NCBI RefSeq assembly: GCF_000009905.1
Contig: NC_006177.1
Location: forward strand, 2,356,001 to 2,420,000
Source: Symbiobacterium thermophilum IAM 14863
GTDB taxonomy: Bacteria; Bacillota; Sulfobacillia; Symbiobacteriales; Symbiobacteriaceae
Reading direction: 5' to 3'
Length of the DNA stretch: 64,000 bases
Below are positions 8,718 through 16,700 of the stretch, in pieces (within the stretch, counting starts at the first letter, position 1; each line of letters begins with the position of its first letter). The notes beneath the pieces are model-generated. The model ran no database searches and was not told where the DNA came from. It saw only the letters and a list, made by a program, of their open reading frames with translations. A program made the translations under genes and the position numbers.

Positions 8718-9901
8718 CGGGCGCATGGACGGGGCTGACCCGGGGCGGGCCGGTGGACGCGGTGGTGCTGGCCGCCGGGGAATCCCGGCGCATGGGCCGC
8801 CCCAAGATGCTGCTCCCCTGGGACGGCGGGACGGTACTGGAAGCGGTGGTCCGGTCGCTGCTGGCGGCTCCCGTGCGGCGCGTCGCGGTCGTGCTGGGCC
8901 ACCGCGCCTCCGAGCACCGGGCCGCCCTTCGCCAACTTGCACGGGAGAGCCGGGTTCTTGTCGTGGAAAACCCCCGCTACCGGGAAGGGATGCTGACCTC
9001 GGCTCAGTGCGGCGTGGCTGTACTACTTCGGAAGATACCCTGGGGCATGGCCGCCTTGAGCCGGGAAGAAACGCGGGTCGCAACGGCGCTGCTCCCGGAG
9101 GAAACCAGGGATGGGACAGCGCCACTTCGGGAGCAAACCCGGAACGGGGCAGTGCTGCTCCGGGAGGAACCTCGGGACGGGGCAGAGCCGCGTCGGGAGG
9201 AATCCCGGAATGGCACAACGCTGCTCCGGGAGGAAACCCGGAACAGGGCAGTGCTGCTCCGGGAGGAAACTCAGGACGGGCAAGCGCTGCTCCGGGAGGA
9301 AACTTGGGACGGGGCAGGGCTTCTCCGGGAGGAAACTCGGGACGGGGCAGCGCTGTTCCGGGAGGAAACTCGGGACGGGGCAGGGCTTCTCCGGGAGGAA
9401 ACTCAGGACGGGCAAGCGCTGCTCCGGGAGGAAACTCGGGACGGGGCAGGGTTGCGTCGGGAGCAGGCCTGAGGCGTGGCGGCGTTGCATTTGACGGAAG
9501 CTCGGGCCCGGGACGGCGCCACGGCCGTCCAGACTGGCTCGGCGCCCGCGGAGACGAACCGAGGCGCCGACCCGGCGGTCGTGCTGATCGCCCTGGGCGA
9601 TCAGCCGCTGATCACGCCGGCCGTCGTCGCGTCCATCCTGACCGGTCACCGGGGCGGCCTCACGGTACCGACGTGCGCCGAGCGACGTGGCCACCCCTTC
9701 TGCGTGGACCGCAGCCTACTGGACGACCTCCTGACGCTGCCGCCCGAGGCGGGGCTTCGGGAGCTGTTCCTGCGCCACCCCGGGAGGGTGACGCTGGTGC
9801 CGGTGGCTACCGACGCGATCCTCCGGGACATCGACACGCCCTCGGCCTACCGCCGGGCCCTGGCAGAGCGGGCGGGAGAGGCGCAGGCGTGTCGTCCCTG
9901 A
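8714..9901 (+). pseudogene. MocA/MobA-like nucleotidyltransferase split by a repeat array and an in-frame TGA
   Basis: The N-terminal part (from GTG 8714) has the MobA-like motif VVLAAGESRRMGRPKMLLPW and reaches NPRYREGMLTSAQCGVAVLL. The C-terminal part has VVLIALGDQPLITPAVVASI (the metal-binding DQP region), RRGHPFCVDRSLLDDLL and ILRDIDTPSAYRRAL. These are the two halves of one molybdenum cofactor cytidylyltransferase, which would make MCD from Mo-MPT and CTP for xanthine dehydrogenase/CODH-type enzymes. Between them lie about twelve 11-residue repeats, then TGA at 9470-9472. Both halves are in the same frame, and a GTG at 9476 could restart translation. The product is therefore broken, made as two chains, or read through. 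XdhC genes follow. Confidence 0.75.
9053..9469 (+). repeat. 33-bp in-frame tandem repeat array inside the MocA-like gene
   Basis: About 12.6 copies of a 33-bp unit encode 11-residue repeats such as GLLREETRDGA and ALLREETQDGQ. Later units are almost identical and earlier ones degenerate. The array separates the two conserved halves of the enzyme and ends at the in-frame TGA. Confidence 0.95.
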
Positions 9902-9982
9902 ACCCCCTGGCACCAAAGCGGCCGATCTGCCGTATGCGGAACGCCTGAACCCGCGGCGGCCGAAGAGAGGAGCGTGCGCCAC

Positions 9983-10771
9983 ATGTCGTACCTGAACGCG
10001 CTGGCACAGGAGATCGCCGCCGAACGCCCGGTGGCCGTCGCGAAGGTGGTCGAGGGCCCGTGGGCGGGATGCGCCGTGGTCGCAGGACCGGGCGGGATCC
10101 ATTACGTCGATCCCCGGCTCCAGGCGGCGCCGGAAGGGCTGGCGGAGGGGATGGCCGAGCTCGCCGCCGGCCTGCTCGTCCGGGGGGAGTCGGGCTGCCA
10201 TCGGCTGCGCCTGCCGGCGGGCAGCGTGCGGGTGTACGTGGAGTCCCACCTGCCGCCGCCGGTGCTGCTGGTGGTGGGCGCCGGGCACGTGGGCCGGGAG
10301 GTGGCCAGGGCGGGCGCCCTGGCGGGCTTCCAGGTCTGGGTGGTGGACGATCGGCGGGAGTACGCCCACCCGGCCCACTTCCCCACCGCCTACCGGGTGA
10401 TCTGCGTCCCGCTCCCAGAGGAGCTGGCCGCGCTCGCGCCGGGGGAGCGGCACCACGTGGTGCTGGTCACCCGGGGCCACGCCCAGGACGCGGCCTGCCT
10501 GGCGGCGCTGGCCGGGGCGCCCGTGCCCTACGTCGGCATGATCGGCAGCCGAAAGCGGGTAGGGGCCGTGTTCGACGCCCTGCGGGCCGGGGGCGTGGAC
10601 GAGGAGTGGTTGGGCCGCGTCCGTGCGCCCATCGGGCTGGACATCGGGGCGCGGACCCCCGGCGAGATCGCCATTGCCGTCGTCGCCGAGGTGATCGCCA
10701 CCCGGCGGGGAGGCACCGGCAAGCCGCTCTCCGCCCTGGACAGGCCCCTCATCCACCTGAGCCGGAGGTGA
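9983..10771 (+). CDS. XdhC/CoxI family molybdoenzyme maturation protein
   Basis: XdhC-type proteins bind MCD/Moco and help insert the sulfurated cofactor into xanthine dehydrogenase or CODH-type hydroxylases. This ~262-residue protein shows the C-terminal Rossmann part: PPPVLLVVGAGHVGREVARA, WVVDDRREYAHPAHFP, HHVVLVTRGHAQDAACLAAL, YVGMIGSRKRV and the diagnostic RAPIGLDIGARTPGEIAIAV. I prefer ATG 9983; GTG 9974 (adding three residues) is also possible, with GAGAGGAG just upstream. Its stop overlaps the next gene by 4 bp. Confidence 0.88.
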   Translation: MSYLNALAQEIAAERPVAVAKVVEGPWAGCAVVAGPGGIHYVDPRLQAAPEGLAEGMAELAAGLLVRGESGCHRLRLPAGSVRVYVESHLPPPVLLVVGAGHVGREVARAGALAGFQVWVVDDRREYAHPAHFPTAYRVICVPLPEELAALAPGERHHVVLVTRGHAQDAACLAALAGAPVPYVGMIGSRKRVGAVFDALRAGGVDEEWLGRVRAPIGLDIGARTPGEIAIAVVAEVIATRRGGTGKPLSALDRPLIHLSRR

Positions 10772-11091
10772 CGGACGTGGACGATCCCATTCTGCTCCTG
10801 CGGGCATCGCTGGCGGCGGGGGAGCGCGTGGCCCTGGCGACCGTGGTGCACACCCGCGGCCACTGCCCCCGGGAGGTGGGGGCGAAGATGCTGGTCTGGC
10901 GGGACGGCCGTACCGCCGGGTCCATCGGCGGCGGCTGCGGCGAGAACCGGATCCGCCTCGCCGCCCTCACCGCCCTGGACGAGGGGCGCCCAACCCTGGA
11001 GCAGGTCGACCTGCTGGACGACCCCTCCCTCCCCGACGGCGCCGTCTGTGGCGGGGTGATGGAGGTGCTGATCGAACCGTTTGGCTGCTGA
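10768..11091 (+). CDS. Small XdhC/CoxI N-terminal domain protein
   Basis: This 107-residue protein corresponds to the N-terminal XdhC_CoxI module: VALATVVHTRGHCPREVGAK, WRDGRTAGSIGGGCGENRI and, at the end, AVCGGVMEVLIEPFGC. The conserved Gly-rich SIGGGCGE loop and the CGG motif are intact. GTG 10768 overlaps the previous stop (GTGA); GTG 10777 is an alternative. With the preceding gene it makes up the two halves usually found in one XdhC protein, so the pair probably works as a complex. No molybdoenzyme structural genes are in the window. Confidence 0.85.
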   Translation: MTDVDDPILLLRASLAAGERVALATVVHTRGHCPREVGAKMLVWRDGRTAGSIGGGCGENRIRLAALTALDEGRPTLEQVDLLDDPSLPDGAVCGGVMEVLIEPFGC

Positions 11092-11403
11092 GGCGCCCCG
11101 GCCCCTGGCGCCGCGGCGGCGCCCGAAGCCGGGGCGCAGGTCCGGGCCGGGTCCCCCCGTGGGGGCCCGGTTTCCGCGTGATGGCCCGGGGTGGACGACG
11201 TCGGTTGTGGGGTGCTCTACGCACATGGTGAAGAGCACGGTGCACGCCCAGACCTGCGACCGCCTCCACTGTGGTTCTGGGCGGAATGCGGGCACGGACC
11301 CGTCCTGCAGCTGGCCCCGGCAGACTATGGTCAACGTCAGGTCAGTAGCCTAACATACAAGGTGGGTAATTATTTGCCACCATTGAGGAAAGAAGGCTGC
11401 CCC
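11092..11403. other. Intergenic region between the xdhC operon and the MFS gene
   Basis: Holds a GC hairpin at 11147-11170 and, at 11209-11233, a short inverted repeat (GTGCTC...GAGCAC). The last ~60 bases are AT-richer and probably contain the promoter of the transporter gene. No coding potential was found. Confidence 0.5.
11147..11173 (+). terminator. GC hairpin terminator of the xdhC operon
   Basis: CCGGGTCCCCC is followed by a short loop and GGGGGCCCGG, then TTT. It lies 56 bases after the last stop of the operon. Confidence 0.6.
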
Positions 11404-12612
11404 GTGCCCCGCATCCAGAGAGGAACCCGTGAGTACCAGCTCGTCACCCTGGCCCTGTTTCTCAGCGCCCTCTCGATCTACGCCAGCCTGTACGTGACCC
11501 AGCCCATCCTGCCCCTCCTGTCCGCGGACTTCGGCATCATCCCGGCGCAGGCCAGCCTGTCGGTGTCCACCGCGACCATCAGCATGGCGATCTCCCAGAT
11601 GCTGGTCGGCCCCGTGGCCGACTCCCTGGGCCGCAAGCCGATCATGACCGTGGCCGTGCTGGCCACGGGCGTGATCGGCCTTGTCGCGTCCCGCACGGTC
11701 GCCTTCGGCCCGTTCCTCTTCACCCGCTTCCTCCAGGGCCTGGTGATGGCCGGGCTGCCCGCCACGGCCATGGCGTACCTGGCCGAGGAGATCGACCCCC
11801 AGCACTTGGGGGCGGCAATGGGGCTTTACATCTCCGGCAACTCGCTGGGTGGCCTCGGCGGCCGCATCATCTCCGGCTCCGTCGCCGAGTTCTGGGGCTG
11901 GCGCGGGGCCGTCGCCGCGATCGGTGTGGTCAGCCTGGTCTGCGCGCTCTGGTTCGCCCGTGCGCTGCCGCCGTCGCGGAACTTCCGGGCGCAACCGCTG
12001 CAGCTCCGGCGGCTGGTCCACTCCCTCTTCGGCGCCGTTCGCGACCCGCTGCTGCGGGCTCTCTACTTGGTGGGTTTCATGGCCATGGGCTCCTTCGTGG
12101 CCCTGTACAACTACGTCAGCTACCACCTGATGGCCCCGCCTTACAGTCTGAGCGCGGCGCTGATGGGCTGGATCTTCCTCCTCTACCTGGCCGGCACCTT
12201 CAGCTCCGCCCTGATGGGCCGGCTCTCCGACCAGTACGGCCGCGCCCCGATGCTCGCTCTCAGCCTCGGCATCGAACTGGCCGGAGCGGCGATCGCGCTG
12301 GCCGGTCCGCTGCTCGTCAAGATCGGCGGCATCGCGGTTTTCACCTTCGGCTTCTTCGGCGCCCACTCCATCGCCAGCAGCTGGGTGGGCCAGCGCGCCC
12401 GGCACGACAAGGGCGCGGCGTCGGCCCTCTACCTCTTCACTTATTACATGGGCGCCAGCATCGCCGGTACGGTGGCCGGCTTGTTCTGGATGCGCTTCGG
12501 CTGGCCAGGTGTGGTGGGGTTCATCGCCTGTCTGCTGGCGACGGCGGTGGGGCTCGCCGCCCTGGCCCGGAAGCTGTCAGCCGGGACGGAAACGGTCTCC
12601 ACGATCGACTGA
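11404..12612 (+). CDS. Major facilitator superfamily exporter (YnfM/AraJ-like)
   Basis: A 402-residue, 12-helix MFS transporter. The loop 2-3 motif reads GPVADSLGRKPIMT (motif A G-x-x-x-D-x-x-G-R-x-x) and is echoed in the second half by GRLSDQYGRAPM. SLYVTQPILPLLSADFGI in TM1 matches the drug/sugar efflux branch (YnfM, AraJ). GTG 11404 is chosen because GAAGG precedes it at correct spacing and the hydrophobic protein starts just after; the frame is open further upstream but not protein-like. It probably exports a small molecule; the substrate is unknown. It stands alone, convergent with the ABC operon. Confidence 0.85.
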   Translation: MPRIQRGTREYQLVTLALFLSALSIYASLYVTQPILPLLSADFGIIPAQASLSVSTATISMAISQMLVGPVADSLGRKPIMTVAVLATGVIGLVASRTVAFGPFLFTRFLQGLVMAGLPATAMAYLAEEIDPQHLGAAMGLYISGNSLGGLGGRIISGSVAEFWGWRGAVAAIGVVSLVCALWFARALPPSRNFRAQPLQLRRLVHSLFGAVRDPLLRALYLVGFMAMGSFVALYNYVSYHLMAPPYSLSAALMGWIFLLYLAGTFSSALMGRLSDQYGRAPMLALSLGIELAGAAIALAGPLLVKIGGIAVFTFGFFGAHSIASSWVGQRARHDKGAASALYLFTYYMGASIAGTVAGLFWMRFGWPGVVGFIACLLATAVGLAALARKLSAGTETVSTID

Positions 12613-12710
12613 TCTTACCGACACGAACCCCGCCGTACGTCCGCTCGCTGCTCGCCTGTACACCGTCGGTTCGCCGCACATTTCGCGCGCTGCCTGACGG
12701 CACACCTGTG

Positions 12711-13283
12711 GTTCGAGGCGGAATGTGCACCAAGCCTACCCGGTTCCCTGCACATTCCGCCCGCTGCCCCCTCGGCTCACCCACGGTTCGAGGCGAAATG
12801 TACACCAGGCCTACACGGTTCCCTGCACATTCCGCCCGCTGCCCCCTCGGCTCACCCACGGTTCGAGGCGAAATGTACACCAGGCCTACCCGGTTCCCTG
12901 TACGTTCCGCCCGCTGCCCCCTCGGCTCACCCACGGTTCGAGGCGAAATGCACACCAGACCCGCCTGGCTCACTGCACATTCCGCCCGCTGCCCGCCCGC
13001 TCACCCACGGTTCGAGGCGGAATGTGCACCAAGCCTACCCGGTTCCCTGCACATTCCGCCCGCTGCCCCCTCGGCTCACCCACGGTTCGAGGCGAAATGT
13101 ACACCAGACCCGCCTGGCTCACTGCACATTCCGCCCGCTGGTCCCCCGGCTCACCCACGTTCGAGGCGGAATGTGCACCGGGCCTACCCAGTTCCCTGCA
13201 CATTCCGCGCGCTGCCCGCCCGCTCACCCACGGTTCGAGGCGGAATGTGCACCAGGCCTGCCCCGCTCACTGCACATTCCGCA
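12711..13283. repeat. Eight tandem 74/75-bp hairpin-forming repeats
   Basis: The marker GTTCGAGGCG recurs at 12711, 12786, 12861, 12936, 13010, 13085, 13159 and 13233 (spacing 75,75,75,74,75,74,74). Each unit has GGCGGAATGTGCA (or GGCGAAATGTACA) and, ~19 bases later, TGCACATTCCGCC, making a 13-bp stem. The mix of 74 and 75 breaks every reading frame, so this is not a repeat protein. The array fills the convergent gap between the MFS gene and the ABC permease gene. Confidence 0.92.
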
Positions 13284-13296
13284 GCAACAACCATAC

Positions 13297-13329
13297 GTCC
13301 GGGGCTCCGCAACCGGCGGAGCCCCGGAC
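13297..13329. terminator. Strong bidirectional hairpin
   Basis: GTCCGGGGCTCCGC (13297-13310) and GCGGAGCCCCGGAC (13316-13329) form a perfect 14-bp stem with a 5-base loop, 32 bases past the stop of the minus-strand ABC permease. The T tract is weak on both strands. Confidence 0.7.
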
Positions 13330-13360
13330 CCATCTATGTGAACCTCTCCCGCAGCGGGGC

Positions 13361-14362
13361 TCACGCGCGGATCTCCCGCCGCATGAAGAGGATGTAGGAA
13401 ACGGCGAAGCACACCGCCGTCAGGGCCACCAGCCCCACGGCATGGGGCCAGATCAGCATGATCGACTGGTCCACCGACAACACGCCCTCCAGCGCCCCCA
13501 GCACCTGCTCCAGCGTCACCGCGCCGAGCGTCCGCACCTTGGGCGTAAGCAGCGTCACCGTCGCCTCGGAGTACAGGTACCCCGGAGACAGCCGCATGAG
13601 CCAGAGCCCCAGCCCCACCGGATCGTCCCCCGCGGCCACGTTGACGATCAGGTCCCAGAAGACGTTGAAGAACAGCCAGACCGCGATGGAGGCCAAGGCC
13701 GACGTGGCGGCGTTCTGGAAGACCACCGAGAACAGAATCGCCAGGGCCAGCCAGAACGCCACGTAGATGATGGTGAGCACGCCGTAGGCCACCAGCCGGA
13801 GCAGCTCATCGCCGGTGGGCGGCACGCCGAGCATGATGAGGCCCAGGCCGCCGACGCCGAGCAGCAGGGCGACGAAGGTGATGGTGACGCTCAGCAGGCC
13901 GGCCAGGAACTTGCCGTTGATCACCGCATCCCGGTGGATCGGCTGGGCCAGCACCCGGCTCAGGGTCCGCCGGTTCTGCTCGCCGCAGATCGCATCAAAC
14001 CCGAGGGCGATGCCCAGCAGCGGCGCCAGGAACGCCATGAACCAGGTCAGCGGGGGCAGCTGGGTGCTGCCGCCGGTGAAGAGCCGGAGGAACACGAAGC
14101 TGGGCGTGGCCGCCGTAGCCCCCACAACGCTCCGGATCGTCTGTGCGGCCGTGTACAGCGACCCGATGCCGGTGACCATGAGCAGCAGCACCAGGATCAC
14201 CATGCGCCAGCCGCTCACGTGGTCCGCGAACTCCTTGCGCACCACCGCGGCCAGGCCGCCGCGCGGGGACGGTTCAGCCGCCTTCGCCTCCACCGACCGG
14301 GCCCTGAGCCGCTCCAGCCAGACCTTAGGCTGCACCTTCGGTAGAACGGCCACCGGTCTCAC
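13361..14362 (-). CDS. ABC-2 type transporter permease
   Basis: A 333-residue membrane subunit with a cytoplasmic N-terminal ~50 residues and about six helices ([96 protein letters not shown]). The cytoplasmic segment [20 protein letters not shown] is the typical ABC-2 coupling-helix region (E-x-x-x-G/R-T-L). GTG 14362 lies inside the end of the ATPase gene (38-bp overlap), preceded by GGAGGT. It belongs to a three-gene operon with the NEW3 protein and ATPase and probably exports a cell-envelope compound or peptide. Confidence 0.88.
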   Translation of the reverse strand: MRPVAVLPKVQPKVWLERLRARSVEAKAAEPSPRGGLAAVVRKEFADHVSGWRMVILVLLLMVTGIGSLYTAAQTIRSVVGATAATPSFVFLRLFTGGSTQLPPLTWFMAFLAPLLGIALGFDAICGEQNRRTLSRVLAQPIHRDAVINGKFLAGLLSVTITFVALLLGVGGLGLIMLGVPPTGDELLRLVAYGVLTIIYVAFWLALAILFSVVFQNAATSALASIAVWLFFNVFWDLIVNVAAGDDPVGLGLWLMRLSPGYLYSEATVTLLTPKVRTLGAVTLEQVLGALEGVLSVDQSIMLIWPHAVGLVALTAVCFAVSYILFMRREIRA

Positions 14363-15317
14363 CTCCGTCGGCGAAGTAGCGCCGGTAGATGTCGTCCAGG
14401 CTGCGGCCCGCCTGGCTCAGGTGCAGCACGGCGGCGCCGTGGGAGGCGACCGCCCGCGTCACCTCAGCCCGCAGATCCTTCCGGCAGACCAGCGCCAGCC
14501 GGACGGACTCGCCCGAGCCGCCCAACCGCTGCAGTTCCGCAACCCCGTCCAGCTGCTCCAGGGCCGTGAGCAGCCCGTTCGAGCAGGGGGCGAGCTCCAG
14601 CTCCAGCCGCAGGGGCTCCCCGGCCAGGGCCTGGTCGGCCAGCTCATCCACCCGGCCGCAGGCGATCATCTGGCCCTTCACGAAGATCGCCACCCGGTCA
14701 CAAACCTCCTGCACCTGGTACAGCAGGTGGGAGGAGAGCATGACCGTCATGCCCTCGTCGGCCAGCTGCCGGATAAGCTCCAGGAAGGCCCGGGCGCCCT
14801 CGGGGTCCAGGCCGAGGGTCGGCTCGTCCATGATCACCACCCGGGGCCGCTTCAGCAGCACGTCGGCCACCCCGAGCCGCTGCCGCATGCCCCGGGAGTA
14901 GGCGCCCACCCGGGTATCCGCGGCGTGGGCAAGCCCCACCCGGGTCAGCAGCCGGTCGATCTCCGCGGCCGCCTCCCGCCGGGGGATGCCGTTCAGTTCG
15001 GCTGTGTACATGAGGTTCTGCCGGCCGGTCATGTCGTCGTAGAACCCCACGTTGTCGGGCAGGTAACCGGTCACCCGCTTGACGGCGATGGGGTCCCGCA
15101 CCGGGTCGTGGCCCAGCACCCGGATCCAGCCCTCGGTGGGTTCGGTGAGCCCCAGGAGCATCAGGATGGTGGTCGTCTTGCCCGCGCCGTTGGGCCCGAG
15201 CAGGCCGAACACCTCACCGGCCTGCACCTCCAGGTCCAGGCCGTCCACCGCCGTGAACTCGCCATAGCGCTTCACCAGGCCGCGGGTCTCTATCACGGTC
15301 TCCGCCACCGGACTCAC
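14325..15317 (-). CDS. ABC transporter ATP-binding protein
   Basis: A 330-residue ATPase: Walker [13 protein letters not shown] loop [15 protein letters not shown], signature [10 protein letters not shown], Walker [16 protein letters not shown]-loop SSHLL. The last ~90 residues form the accessory domain common in ABC-2 systems ([26 protein letters not shown]). GTG 15317 overlaps the NEW3 stop (GTGA); GTG 15308 is an alternative. It powers the adjacent permease. Confidence 0.92.
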   Translation of the reverse strand: MSPVAETVIETRGLVKRYGEFTAVDGLDLEVQAGEVFGLLGPNGAGKTTTILMLLGLTEPTEGWIRVLGHDPVRDPIAVKRVTGYLPDNVGFYDDMTGRQNLMYTAELNGIPRREAAAEIDRLLTRVGLAHAADTRVGAYSRGMRQRLGVADVLLKRPRVVIMDEPTLGLDPEGARAFLELIRQLADEGMTVMLSSHLLYQVQEVCDRVAIFVKGQMIACGRVDELADQALAGEPLRLELELAPCSNGLLTALEQLDGVAELQRLGGSGESVRLALVCRKDLRAEVTRAVASHGAAVLHLSQAGRSLDDIYRRYFADGGETGGRSTEGAA

Positions 15318-16465
15318 CTCCGGCCGAAGGTGCGGAAGACCCAGTACAGGCCGCCGCCCACCACGGCCAGGACGCCCACGCCCGCCAGGCCCCACAGGGT
15401 CGGCGTCTGCACCGCCACCCGGAACTCTGCGCTGTCGCTGGCCCGGTCGCTGCGGGCCCGGAGGGTCACCAGGTAGTCGCCCGCCAGGGCCTTGCTGTTG
15501 GGCGTCACCTCCACCGTCACCTGGCGGCTCTCGCCGGGGGCCAGCGCGTCGATGGAGTCAGGCGAGAAGGTGGCCGTCCAGTTGGGCGGCAGGGTGGACG
15601 CGAAGTTGATCCCCGTGATCTCGGTGGTGCCGGTGTTCTTGACCTCCAGGGTCACGCCGTTCTTGCGGCCCGCCACAGCGTCGAAGGAGAGCCGGCCGTC
15701 GGGGGTGGTCAGGTCCAGGGCGTACTTGCCCAGCACCTCCAGGGACAGGTCGAGGCGGGCCTCCGCGGAGCCGGACCGGGCGAAGATCGGCACGGTGTAA
15801 GTGCCGGCCTCGATCTCGTTGGGCACGGTGACCGACACGCTGATGGACTGGGAAGCGTTACCCTCCACGGGGATAGTGCCCACCTGCTTGCCGGAGACCT
15901 GGAACACCACGTTCCACCCCTCGGGCGGCGCCGCGGAGAGGGCGAACATCTCCTCCAGGTCGCCGTCGTTGCTCAGGGTCACCGTGAAGGTGTAGGTGGT
16001 GCCCGCCTGGGCCTGGATGGACGGGAAGTCGGTCCTGAGGCTCGCCCGGCCGGTGGCGCCGGCCGTCACCGTGATGTTCAGCGGCAACTCGACGACCTCA
16101 CCGCCGCTGGACGCCGCCAGCACGACCCGGTAGGTCCCCTCGGGGGCCCGATCGGGCACCTTCAGGCTCAGGGTGACGGATTCGCTCCCTCCCGGCGGGA
16201 CGTACACCTGGTTCACCGGGTAGCCCGAACCCCGGAACACGGGCGGCTCCCAGCCCTCGGGCAGGTCCCGGACCGAGAGGTCCGCCACGCCGCCATCGCC
16301 GGACAGGTTGAGGGTCAGGCTCAGCGATTCGCCGGGCTTGACGACGATGCCGGGGTAGCGGGTCGAGAAGTTCAGCTGTGCCGCCTGGGCGGGCAGGGCC
16401 GCCGTCAGCAGAGCCAGGGCGGCCGCCGCCAGGGCAGTTCCCCAGCGCATGGTGCGACACGACAT
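15314..16465 (-). CDS. Secreted, membrane-anchored NEW3-domain protein
   Basis: A 383-residue protein with a signal peptide ([18 protein letters not shown]), three Ig-like NEW3/CARDB-type repeats ([57 protein letters not shown] then [15 protein letters not shown]) and a C-terminal helix ([19 protein letters not shown]) ending in FRTFGRR. The predicted topology is extracellular repeats with a C-terminal anchor. NEW3 proteins are frequently encoded beside ABC-2 exporters in Gram-positive bacteria; a role as an extracytoplasmic partner of the exporter is inferred from this coupling. First gene of the operon. Confidence 0.85.
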   Translation of the reverse strand: MSCRTMRWGTALAAAALALLTAALPAQAAQLNFSTRYPGIVVKPGESLSLTLNLSGDGGVADLSVRDLPEGWEPPVFRGSGYPVNQVYVPPGGSESVTLSLKVPDRAPEGTYRVVLAASSGGEVVELPLNITVTAGATGRASLRTDFPSIQAQAGTTYTFTVTLSNDGDLEEMFALSAAPPEGWNVVFQVSGKQVGTIPVEGNASQSISVSVTVPNEIEAGTYTVPIFARSGSAEARLDLSLEVLGKYALDLTTPDGRLSFDAVAGRKNGVTLEVKNTGTTEITGINFASTLPPNWTATFSPDSIDALAPGESRQVTVEVTPNSKALAGDYLVTLRARSDRASDSAEFRVAVQTPTLWGLAGVGVLAVVGGGLYWVFRTFGRR

Positions 16466-16575
16466 CGATTCCTCACCTCACAACGATGTTTGGCACCGCG
16501 GCGCGGGTGCGCGACGATGCCATCCGGGGCGCTTTACACCCCAGACGATCGTGGCAGACAAAGATGAAATCAGGC

Positions 16576-16604
16576 TTACAAGAAGCTGAGAAGACGTTAA
16601 GAAT
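16576..16604 (+). promoter_or_regulatory. Candidate promoter of the CAP-domain gene
   Basis: The 16466-16700 gap between divergent genes is clearly AT-richer than its surroundings. TTACAA (16576-16581), 16 bases, then TAAGAAT (16598-16604) is the best -35/-10 pair for the plus strand, about 100 bases before the start codon. Tentative. I found no clear pair for the minus strand. Confidence 0.35.
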
Positions 16605-16700
16605 CCGACCAGAAAATTGGGAAGGGAACCTTTCAAACCCTGACGAATCTAAGTGCAGGTCAACACAGTTCTGACATAGCGAAATCTGGAGGCGAGCCCT

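Noticed and set aside
8725-9948. The alternative 407-codon frame through the MocA-like gene
   Set aside because: All recognisable nucleotidyltransferase motifs are in the other frame; this frame is open only because the 33-bp repeats contain no stop in it.
12711-13283. CRISPR array
   Set aside because: The whole 74/75-bp unit is repeated with no unique spacers, the unit is too long, and no cas genes are nearby.
12708-13397. Open frames through the 74/75-bp repeats that look like a 25-residue repeat protein
   Set aside because: Units of 74 bp break the frame, several frames are equally open, and there is no RBS. The conserved signal is the hairpin, not the codons.
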